From assembly GCA_963969365.1 (NCBI GenBank), contig OZ017759.1:1178001-1242000 (forward strand): a stretch of DNA of 64,000 nucleotides. Direction: 5' to 3'. The position numbers and the translations under genes are program-made. Source of the stretch: Asterochloris sp. CNOR1 (Eukaryota; Chlorophyta; Trebouxiophyceae; Trebouxiales; Trebouxiaceae). Shown piece after piece: positions 46,001 through 58,000 of this stretch (its first letter is position 1; each line of letters opens with the position of its first letter). A model generated the notes under the pieces. That model was given only the letters and a program-made list of their open reading frames with translations. It did not search any database and had not been told where the DNA came from.

Positions 46001-49000
46001 CATGACCCAGCTTCATAAGCGTTGGGGAGGAGGACAGAGTGGCCTGCTTCAGCACAGCCTGAGAGGAGGAGTCACAGCCTCACAACACTTGCTGAACCCC
46101 TGAGCTGACCTGCAGGCTTGCTCATCCCCCGCTCCACCAGTGCCCTGAGGCCCTCAGCCAAGGCCTTCACATTGATTTGCAGCTCCTGCAGGGAGAGGTG
46201 AGCAGCTGGGTGAGCAGCTCCACAGCTCTCCAACCCGAAACGCCATAACAAGCACCACACCGATCTGCAACTCTTGCTGGGACATGCCCACAGTGGTTAG
46301 CCAGCAGGCTGGCTAACAAGGCAGACAGCCAGCTGGCCACAACCAGGGTGGCCTCACTGCAGTCTGCAGCCACCAGGCGTCAGCATGGGTCACGCAGGAG
46401 TGCGATGGTACACATCAGCAGCATGGCCACCCTACCACAAAGCATGCATATTTGCTGGTAACAAAGGGAATCCGTTCCACGTCACATGACCAGCGAGCAC
46501 TGTCGAGACGACCTCACAAGGTACATACTGTTACAAGTGCAGAGCCACATCAGCACGAGTTTGGATCAATAACACCAGTGAGACACCTCATAGCAAAAGA
46601 TGCAGGAGTGCACTCACCCTGTGATCCTGGCCCCTCTCAACTGCGCTGGAGGCCAGCTGCTCCAGCACCAGCAGCAGCAGCTCCAGGTCATCCTTGTGCA
46701 CCGTGAGCTGCCTGAAGCCTGGCTTGCTGCTGCCGGGTGCGGCGGGGACAGGAGTGCTGGGACGCACGACTGCAGGGGCCTGCACCTGGGCTGTGGACAC
46801 AGACAGAGGGGCCAGCACAGCCTCCACGTGCTGCAGCAGCTTGGGCAGCGCATCTGCCGCCAGCAGCACCTGCCGGCAGTCCTGCACACAGGGAGCCTGG
46901 GTCTGAGGATGGGCCAGCCTGGGGTCGTCACAGGCACACAGCAATGGCAGGACAGGTGGAGGATGCTCTCCAGAATGCTCGCATGGTGACACAGCTGGCA
47001 GAGGCAGGCAGGACCTGAGTGAACGGAGCGTCGTGCAGTGCTGCGACACAGCTGCTGGCAGACAGTGCGGCCCCACAGCCAGACCTTGGGACGCAGGGCA
47101 GCATTGCTGCCAAGCCTTCTGCAACAATGCCTGCTGTCTGGTCTTTGGGGAGAGGCGAGCAGCTACTGCGCCTCATGCGCACAGGTGGCAGCGCAGGCTG
47201 AAGCAGGGTGTCATGCGTGGCTAGCACTGGGATGCACAGGAGCACTGTACGGTGGAGCCTCACCCGCAGATGGCATGCATGGTGCAGCAGGTGCAGCACG
47301 CTGGCATACTCCTGGCTGTCCTCCGTCCCCTGGGCAGCCTTGGTCAGGACACGCTCCAACACCAGCTGGAGGGGCCCTGCAACAGGCAGGCAGCACATGC
47401 AGTGAGATCTGGGCTGAAGTCCGGCCTTGGTCAGCGTGCATGTCAGCGTCGAGAGGAAGGCCACACATGGGGGCAGGCAGCGCCCCAGCGCCAAGGGCAG
47501 TGCAGCCTGGAGCTTGAGACATCCACCAGGCCAGAGCAGGCGCCCATGTGGCAAACAATGGGCAGGGGCTGCCTGAGTGAGTCACGACCACAGCAACGGC
47601 TTGACATTCCAGCACCAGCTGCAGACATGCCGTAAGCCAGCGTGTAGCATGCAGAGCAATGCTTCGGCACCGTTCATCAGGGTCGCAGCCCATATGCTGG
47701 CTACAGGGCTCTCCTTGCCCTCTGAGGCACGGGCAGCATATGTAGCAGGGAGGCCTCTGGCAAGCAGAGCATTTGGCGGCTTAAGAAAGACTACACCCTC
47801 AGAGCGGGCAAACGACACGGCCATGGCGTGTTGAGTGGTGCGATTTGGTCACTGCTACACCTTGCTCACATTGTGCAACACTCCCAGCCATAGCGTAACG
47901 CTGCTGAAGGGCTGTAGTGATGTCTGGGAGGGGTGCGCCAGGGTCTGCTCAGGATGGGCAGTGACCCTTCTTTCAATAGGGTGCTGCTCAAGGGAAGCAA
48001 TTGCTGTCTTGGATGGGCTCAGCTCACCAGAGTCTGCACCCTGCTCAACAGGTTGGGCAAGCACCCTGGCCACAGCAAACTGCTGCTCAGGGTCCTGCTC
48101 CTCTGCTGCTGGCTCGCGTAATTGCTCTGTGATGGGCTCTGTGGCTTCCCCATCCAGGCCCTGCAGAATGTTGTTTGGAATGTAAGCTATTGCAGTACAA
48201 CATGCTTTGCTCCTGCAGCTGCTGTGTGATGGGCTCCATAGCTTCCCAATACATAAATGCTGCAGTGAAACAGGAATAGTGAGCTGTTGCAGCGTCGCAT
48301 CCTACGATGCCTCTCCCAGGTGCAATGGGCTCTGTGGCCACTTCAAATGAAGGGGTATAATGACTGGAAGGCAGGGTTGACCTGCCGGGCATGTTGGTGA
48401 TCTGCACATTTATTTTTGCCATTCTTTGAGCAGCCATGCCAGCTTGCACTAAAGCAGCGCAACATTCACAAGACAGGACTGACCTGCAAGCGGTAGGTTA
48501 TCTGCATGGGTGGACCAACAACCTCCATCTCTCCGCGCAGGGGCGACGCCATCCGTGTCCCTGCGCCTATACAGCAGGCGGCCCCAGTCAATGCCTGTTG
48601 CAGGCAGCATATGCAGCTGTGACCAGACTCTGGCCACGTCCTCATGGGTGCTAACTGGGGCAGCGCTGCAATGTGCAATCGTTCACATTTGGTGTAAGCA
48701 TCCAGAACTTATGGCAGAGCAAGGAAGGCTGTCATGAAAAGCACCATGCAGGGAGGTTGCAGTCTGTGCACAGACTGATCACAAGCAGCATGTGCACCTG
48801 TGAAGAAGACTTGCTGCAGCAGTTGGCTCATGCTCATGTAGGACGTTGTTTGCATACGCACCTGCTGCAGGAGCTGGGGCCTGCTGGACTGAGCCTCTCT
48901 GGGCTCCGCGCAGGGAAGGGCGCCACACGCACTCGAACACCAGCCGCACAGGCAGATTCAAGCTGATGATGTTGCCACAGACCAGCAGCTCCATGCCAAA

Positions 49001-52000
49001 GTCATCCTCCACCAGGCCTGCAGCAGGTGACTAGCATGATAAGTGGGGGCAACATGGTCATCGATGTTGCCGCAGACCGGCAGCTGTATGCCAAAGTCAT
49101 CTGCCAACAAGCCTGCAGCCGCAGTCTGCTGGTTAAGCAATGTGAGGTGATGCCCATCATATTTCTTACTAATGAAATGTGGTGAGTCAGTTGTGCTGCA
49201 GCACAGCCAATATGCCTCCTCAGCACATAAGAGGCTCAAAGGTACATCAGTCAATACCTTTATCATACAGCTCCAGGCAAAAGGAAGATGTCACTCGCCC
49301 TGCAAGGCCTTGGGTGTAAGCAAAAGTCAACGGCAGCACCCACCCTCCATGTCCAGTTCACGGCAGACAAAGTTCTTCACGTCGCGCATGAGGGGCCCCA
49401 CTTCCAGGCTGGTGTATGGGTTGTGGGTCATGTGGCCACGGATGAACTCCTCTTGCGTGGGGGATTTGTCCAGTTGCAGCAAGTAGGCCACCTCAGCCAC
49501 CTCGGGCTTGATGGCCCAACACATCTGCAGGTAATAGGGCCGAGCTGGCAATCGCTCAGTAGACAGCTCTGCACATTCTCAGGCCGCATGCATGGGGCAC
49601 AGTATACTCACAGAACCCTCATGCCCCATCGAAAGGCAGGCAGCAATAGTACGCGTGTTGCTTCCATGTAGCAGTAGCAGAACGTAATCCAAAGAAGATG
49701 GCAACAGATGCTTCTGTGAGGGTGCCAGGCAAAGCCTGCTGCATGTCAGCAAGGGCTTCACAGCAGCACTATTTGCTGCACAATCATGTGCATGGCGACA
49801 CGGAGGCTGGCTGATGCTGCATTCTGCCTGCAGTTGGGGACTGCTGAAGACTGTCAGCAGTGACAGAACTTGCATGACCAAGGCTTGCTAGGCCGAGCCT
49901 GCAATCTGCGCAAAGCGGTGGCAGAGGGAATCTCTTGGGGCTTGCAGGCTTGCCTGCTCAAGGACGCAGGCTGCCAACTGCGCTGGCAGCCCTGAAGCCG
50001 GCTTGCTGACAGGTGATGCTGCAGCCCTCTCAAGTCCAGCCTCTGCACGCCACAGCTGCACTAGCAGCTGCGCACTAGCTGCTGCAAAGGCCTCCCTGGC
50101 AGCAGAGCTTGCTGCCACCCAGCGAGTCTGCAGCCAAATTGATCTCTGACAAAACTCACATGTTGAAAGGAATGCACATCAACCCGCCTGACTGCAGGAA
50201 AGCAAATAGGCTGCAGAAAGGCTCAGCACAAACAGGGCCCAGTTCTGCTCAGCCAAATCAAACGGCATGTCAGAGCACCTGCTGAATTCGGAAGATCTGC
50301 TCCACATGCCTGTCAGGCAGTCATGTCTGGTGCAGTGCTTTGCCTTCAGAGACGGGTGCCAAGCCCTGCAGCATGCAGTGCCTGCAGACCTGCAGGAGCT
50401 CCTGGAGGTCGTCTTCAGCGTCCATGGTCAGCTGGGTGCGACAGACCACCAGCGTGGCCAGCCCTGCAACCGCCAGGGTGGCCTGCTGCAGCAGCGAGTT
50501 GCCGCGGAAAGCACGGCCGGCGCTGGGGGCGGCCAGGCACAGCTGGAGGGCCTTGACCAGGTGCGTCAGCGTATAGCCAGCTGTGGAGGGGTCCTGCTGA
50601 GACAGCCTGCAGCATGCAGATGCGGGTGTCAGCAGGGGCTCTCGGGGGCACAGATGTAGAGGTTGTGTCAGGATGTCGCCAGCTTGTGAACAGATCTTGG
50701 GTCCTGTTGGAGGAATCCGCAGTGCACCTGTGCTGACAAGCCCTGCAGTGTGCTAGTACAGATGTGCACAGTGGCACCTCTGCAGGACCACCAAAGGGTG
50801 AAGGGGGGGTGTGCTAGGGTTGCAGAAAGCCCGCAGCGTGGGCCGTGTTCACACCAGAGAACTTATATGTGGTTTGACATGGCCCTACAGGTCTTTGGCT
50901 GTGGAGCATCTCTGCCAATGCTGTAGTGCCTACCAAAAGACTGTTTATGAGGAGCAAGGGTCTAGGCGCTGTGAGGGAGCAGGGATGAGACCCCGGCCAT
51001 AGCGGTATACACTAGCATTGGAAGCTGAAGTTTGGCTGCCCAGTGTCAGAGCCTATGGCTCACCCTGACGTAGGGCTTCCCTTGAAGTCAGCCCCCTCGC
51101 CAGCAGGCCGCAGGATGCTCGTCAGGCGCAGCGCCGCGCCATGCTCCTGACAGCAGAAGGCGTCCACGTGCTGCAGAATGTGGTGCAGCAGCACCGCCAC
51201 GCCACCGGTGGCTATCACATGGCTAGCCGACACCTGGTCCTGAAGCAGGTCAGCCAGCAAGGCAAAGAAGCTGCTGGCAGCAGTGCCTGCAGCATGAGGG
51301 CATGGTTTGCGACCAAGCAGGGCATGCATTGGAGGCTGGCATTGGAGCAGGGCGGCCAGCAGGACAAGGAGGCGGCCGACAGTTAAGCCTAAAGCACAGT
51401 GGTGAGCATGATCATGGCATGGGGTATGCCAGGATGCAGAGGGAGGCTGAAAGAGCAGGGCAGTCAACAAGGCGGAAAAATAAGCAGCAGTGTCTGCAGA
51501 CAGCACAGCCACCAGCTGAGACTTGCCAGTTTTTTTAGCCTGGCTTGCTGTAGAAGCAAGCTCTAGCCTTTCTAGGCTGTTGGCACCCATCAGCTGGAAG
51601 GCAACTACTACACTGAAGCAGGGCATGCAGGGCTGTGGGGTGGATGCCATGACAGCAGGGCTGCCATCAGAGCAAGTGCCTGCAGTGCCTGGCAACTGCG
51701 TGATGCAGGGCAGGCCACCTGCCAGGGGGCTGCTGGCTGCTGTGTCTGCGCATCACGCAGAGAGACAGGGTGTGCTGGGTCGACAACAGGGCGTGCAGCC
51801 AAAATGTGCCATGGCAGTTGCTGCAGACCAAGTACGTTGTGACCCTACCAGCCACTGAGGCCTGGGCCCACAGGGCCAGTTCAACAGGCAGAAGGCGGGC
51901 GCTTGTACACCCATGTAGCTCTGCCATGTAATTGCTGCAGACCAAGCAATCTGGCAACCCCACCTGCTGCATAGATTGGTGGCAGCAGAGCCATCAGCCC

Positions 52001-55000
52001 ACCCAGCTGGTTACTGACAGGACAGTCCTAGATCTGCACACAGGGCATAGCTGCACACCATGTCGCATACGCTGACGCACCTGCCGAGGAAGCCTGGGGC
52101 AACAGAGCCATCAGCCTCGCCAGCAAGCGGAAGCGCAGGTGGCTCGTCCCCAGGCACATGCGGCGCAGCAGCTCCACAGTCTGTTCGCGTACATCTTTGT
52201 TGGCAGGGTTGAGCAGCAGGGCCCCTGCAGTGCACGTATGTTGCAGTCAAGGCCTGTTGAATTTGCATTGCCCACTCACAGACCCAACCCCCACCGCCAA
52301 ATCTCACGGGACCCTGCACTGCACCCATGTTGCAGAAAATGTGCGCTAAGCAGCCCTGTACAACAGTTATGCCCATACTCACGAGACCCAGATATGCACC
52401 GCAGGGTGGCAGAATTGGGGAGCTGAGGCCCCTGTGTCGCAGTTCTGGCACTGCCATCAGGTGTATGAGAGGTGCTCTTGAGTCTGACTTCAGCAGGAGG
52501 CTCCAGACAGGCTTCTGGGGCAGAGGCACAGGTATTGATAGGATGCAGGTTCGTCATGGCAATTAGCAGGTCAGACCACACCGATATCAGCCTGTAACCA
52601 ATTTGCAAGGGTGTCACAGAACCACTATAGCCACCTCCATGTTGCTCACCAATCAGGGCACCCCGCTCCAGAAGGGGACTGGCCGCCGCCGCTGCTGGCA
52701 TTGCACCAAGCCCTGGCCCACCGGAATTGATGGCCTCCGCAGAGGCGGCCTGTGCTGGCGGAGCAGCGGCAGACTGCGGCACCTCAGGGCAGGGCTGCGT
52801 GACAGATGGCGGGTGGCGGCTGCTGGCCAGCAGCGCTGCCCGCCTGCGCCACTTCTGAGCGAGCCTGCAGGGGCCAACATCCAATGTTGCAAACACGCCT
52901 TCCCCAGGCAGCTGGACAGCAATGCTGCCCCCCTTGAGCCTTGTAAAGTATCCTGTGGGGGCAAGCAAAGCATTTGCAAGCCTTAGTGGCCTGACAGAAG
53001 AGAATCTAATTTCTGCTTGCCCAGTTCACGGCATATGAACTTCAAGGAGTACAGGGAAGTATGATGCATAAGGCAAAGCGCGCAATGCCATTGCATGTGC
53101 TGACACATACAATGACTGTCTTGCAGTGCTGACAGTTAAACTTGCCATGTGGAGCACATGTGAAGTGATCGCACCTGGAAGCTGTCTTCTGTGGGCCAGT
53201 CAAGCCCCCTGGCGCGCCGCGCCACTGCCGCAGGTAGTCTCCAAAGCCTGTCCTTCCCTCAGCAAACTGCTGCAACGACACGGGCTGGCGGGGTTGTCCT
53301 CCATGCAATACTGCAGGCAGCAGAGTGGGGCACTTATTCATGACCCTTTTGTAAGCAGCGTCCCGCCGCCACGTGATCACACTGGCTCCTGATGGCCCCT
53401 CCAGGCAGGACTGCAGGCAGCAGCAGACTTTAGCAATCGTTCGGGCAAGACTGCTTGCCACCTGCAGCATCATGGGTCATCAAGCTTTGGGAGAAGGACA
53501 TGTGAACAGCTGTCCTTCCCCCAAAGCTTGATGACCCACGATGATTCGTTTCACATCACCGCTGAATCCAATATCAGTAGATAAGGCACCGTAATGCCAA
53601 GTGCACACAATACGCGGACAAGGACTATGCTGAGACGTCAACTGTCCAGTGACGGAAAACATGCCAGAATGCATGCCCATCCAGACTGCAGCCTGGCTCT
53701 TTACACATCAGGCATGGTTCTAAGCAGCACTGACCTGGCTGAGATGGAAGGCTCCTGGGTGCCTACTGATGCTGGGCAGCCTCCACAGCTGCTGCTGCAC
53801 AGTTGGCAGCTGGCCACTGACACAGTGGGCACACATTTACCAGGACTGACCTGCCTGGGGTGGAAGACTCCTGGGTGATTGCTGATGCTGTGCAGGCTCT
53901 GTAGCTGCTGCAGCTCCTGCTCGCCGCCCACCCCTGGCAGTGGGCGCCCTGCCTCCCTCAGCTGGGACTCCTGTTGGGGCAGGGCCTCTTGTGGGCCCAT
54001 TACTTGGCGCAGCCTGTACCTCGCTGCCGCCAATCATGAGCAGCAGCATCTTGAGGCAGGGGGCCAGCACGTGCTCTGCCACAGGGGGGCTCCGTGCAGG
54101 CGGCCCTGCGTGGGCAACAGCTTAAACAGTTGCAGGGCTTGAAGGTGGCAACAGCGAAAGTCGTTTCGCTGGGCCACAGTAGAAGACCATGAAGCCCGTG
54201 CATTGAGCCAGTAAAGACTGACATGAGATGGACACAGCATGCACAGCTTTGGACTCGCAGTGGCCCCTGTAGTGCAGGTCAGCCCGCCTCTCAGAGCCAG
54301 TTCCAGAGCATGCCATGGCCCCAGCCTCCAGCCTCACAACCAAAGTAGGCATGTTTGTTGCCTGGACTACACTCTGGTAGCCCAGTAGGCACCAGAAATG
54401 CGCACCTGAGGCCGCCAGCAGGAGGTGCACCACCAGCCGCAGCTGGGCTTCCCACTCCTGCACATCAGCTGCTGTGCCTGCAGACATACTTGACCAATGT
54501 TTGGCGGTCCCTTGCACCTATGCGCTGCTGTCAGGCTGCACCCTACTTTGGCATGGCACCTTGCAGCTGCTGTCACGTTGCTGCCAGCTTGTGTGCTCAG
54601 GCTGAGCAGCAGCGGCCTGTGATGTGGACCGCAGCAAGGCTGGCCCGCTCCAAGGGAAGTAGGTCCAGGCATCTCAGCAGTCACACCGACCCTGTGATGA
54701 GCCCTCAGTCAGGCTGCACCCTTCATCAGGCAACTGAGGGGCTTCAACAGTTTGAAGGATGACCTGCGCACATGCTGTGACCACATGCTAGGTGCTCTGT
54801 TGGCAGCACCATATGAGGGTCAAAGGCAAGGGCTCTGGCTTACAGTCTGAACAGGGTGTTGACCCTAGGCACCTTCTTGCATGCACGACCTCTGGTGGCA
54901 ACAACCCATAGTGGAGTGCAGCAGCTCTTACCTGCAGCAGCGGAGGACGAGGCTGCCGCCAGCTCAGCTAACAGTGAGAGCTCGTCTGAAACCACTGCCG

Positions 55001-58000
55001 CCACATCCAAGGCAGCGTGGTTCTGGATGCAGTACATCACGCGAGCCCGCGTCAGGGCCAGCAGGCGTGGCATGGCGCCGCTTTCCCCCTGCAACAAAGA
55101 GGTGACAAAGCAGCTTTCTAGGAGAAACGGGGCCTTCCAGTAGTCCTGGCAGCAGAGCAACATGGCAGTCTGCAGGGAGGGGAAGCAGTCCCAGCAGGTG
55201 ACATAGGCCTGCAAAGCAGGCAACACTGGGGCAGCAGGCCTCAGCTTTTGCTGTGGCACCATGCATTGGGCTGGGCTCTCTGCAACTGCCTCCTGAAGAG
55301 GCCTGCACACAGGGACTGCAGAGCTGCATTACCATGCAGCTGGTGAAACATCTGCAGGGTTTGGTGTGTTTCCAGTTCAACTAGTTGGTCAGCATCCAGC
55401 CTGAGGCGCAGCCTGGTGCATGCATATAGCATGCCTCTGAAGTTAGTGAGTTCAGTTCTTGCAGCTTTCTTACCCCCCTCCACATGGGATTAAGCTATGC
55501 GCTACAGGTCCAAAGGAGGTGGAGGCGGGCGCCAGCAGCGCTGTGTTCCTCATATATGGGTATTCCAGCAGAAGGGGATGCACTGCAGGGCTGTGGGAGC
55601 CCACCTGCTGCCCTTAAGGGGGGCCGCGCAGGCAACAGTGCATCAAGCAATCTTAAGTGCAGCCATACAGTGCGGCTCAGCTGCAGCCTCATGGCCTGGA
55701 GGATGATGCTGGCAACATCTCAATATGTCTCTGAATCACAGTGACCACGCAACAAAAGTGCTGAGACCACACCTGCCGCCCCAGTGTTTGGAGGAGGGCG
55801 CTGGCGGCATTGCGTGCCTCGAGGGGTCCCCGCTTCAGGTTGTTGCCCAGAAGCTCCTCGATTGCCCCTGCCTTGACAAAAGAGGTGGCGCAGGCTGTCG
55901 GGCCAGCACGAGCCACCAGCATCAGGCAGGGCAGCAGGCCACCCAGAAAGAGATGTGCATACCTGCAGGGCAGGGAGCAGGCTGACATGCATTGCTTCAG
56001 GAGCCTCGCAGTCAGGGTAGCAGGTCGCACAGGAAGAGATGTGAGGGTATGAAGAGGGGTCTCAACAAGGCTGCCAGGTGAGGCATGGCAGGCCATACGA
56101 CACCCTCTCAGGCAGGAGGTGTGTGTGGCTGCAGGGTCAGCAGTCAGCCAAAAGATCAGTTGCCTGCTGGGCGGGCGCTGCCTAAGTCGTCCACACAGTG
56201 TGAGACCATATGCAGGCAGCCTGCCAGGTCTGCTTTGAGGACATAACAGCCTAGCATGATCAGGAGCCACACGACAGGTTGCACGTGAGTTTCAAGAATG
56301 GCCGTGCTCTTTGCAAGCTTGCCTGCTGGGCACCCCACCCATGCTTGGACGCAGTCTTTGCAGATGACAACGATTCCTGTACTTTCAGGCTCAGTTATGA
56401 ACCCGCCACCAGCACTCAGGTGTAGCCTCTTGCAGGTAGTCATGCCCAACCAGTGTTTGGGGGGGGGCAGTCTATGGGCAGCACTGTTGCCGTTACCTGC
56501 TGAGGTACCATCACACAAGCACAGGGAACGCTCACGCCAGACCATCAGGCCAGTCAGTTCCCCTGTGATCACCACAATTGAGTGTGTCGCCACCACAATT
56601 CGGAACCCCTCAGCAGCTGCTGGGCATGACCTGTAGTCCTGCGTGGGGGCCACAGCCAGTGCCACCTCTCCAAGTTGCTGCTGCGCGGCGCCGCCCTGCT
56701 GCTTCAGGTAGCGAGCCAGCGAGGCACGCAGGCCAGCTAGTGCCAGAGTTGAGTGTGCCACTGCAGCATGGGCGGGCCTGCACTTGTCCACATAGGCGCT
56801 CCCTAGTGCTGCCACCGCCCGATTCACACCCTTGGCTGCTGTTGGTGCTGCCACAGCCCCAGCATCTGCAGAGGGCGCAGCTTCAGCCGCCCCAGCTGTG
56901 GTCTCCTGCTCGGAGGGTGCTGCTGCCTCCTGCCGAGGTGCCTGGCCCTGCCAAACGCGCAGGGCAGTCTCCACGGGCCTGCAGCGGGCACAGCCCAGTT
57001 GCCATATGTGGGCCACAGTAGCAGCAGGCTTGTGCTTAAAGCTTGATCTGCCCCCTGCTGAGGTGCGTGACACTGAAAGATGCACAGGACGGTCTTGATA
57101 GGCCTGCCGCGGCGTCAAAAGCGTCTAGGGAATGCTGCCTCCTGATGCGGCCCATCATTCTGCCAAATGCACAGGGCAGTCTCAACAGCCCTGCAAGGCT
57201 CAGCCGCTAATCCCACACAGCTGCCAGGGTGCCATGCACATATTTGGCAAGTGAAGGGGGGGGGGGGGGGGGGGGGTACAGGTGCTTGCAGGCTGCATCC
57301 CTATGTCCTCTGGTTGGGTCAGTTGCCGCACAAGCCCCAGGGCACAGCATTGTTTGCAGACTCTCTCAGCAGTAGGAAGCAAGGGCAGCGCAAATTTGGG
57401 GCAGCCTGGCGCTCTCTGCCTTCAGTGACAGACACAGAGCGGTTTCACTGACATGACTGGCACATGACTCACTTGGCGGTGGAGGCGAGGGCAGCGCGCG
57501 TGCGCTGCAGGCTGTCGCTCTCCAGCTCCAGGAAGCCCAGGGCTCGTTGCATGTCATCCTCACTCCTGATGGTTGGCCAGGCAGTGCAGGGAGCCGCCAG
57601 AACGGTGAAGTCCAGGCGTCCAAAACGGCAGTGGCCGCACTCGTTGCACAGGAAGGCATCAAGGTCCTCATAGTTGATGTTCCTGCAGCAGACCTTGATG
57701 ATGTTGTTGCTGCTTAGCTACTTTGCAGTCAAAGCTTGTGCTGTTTGCCATGGATGGTCCATCAGAGGTCCTCTGCCTGGCTGGACCGAAAAGCATGCCA
57801 GTCTGTGTTGGGAGTGATGCCAGCGCATACTGACAAGGGCTTGACAGGTCATGTGATACGGCAAATGTTGCATCGTGCAATGCAACACAGGTCCCGCACA
57901 CATGTTGACCCTTGCTGTGGAAAGAATACTGGTTGTAAGAGCGAGAAGAAAGGCCTGGGGCCCAAGGTTGTCTGGCACTGGACGAGGCCATGGCAGACTG

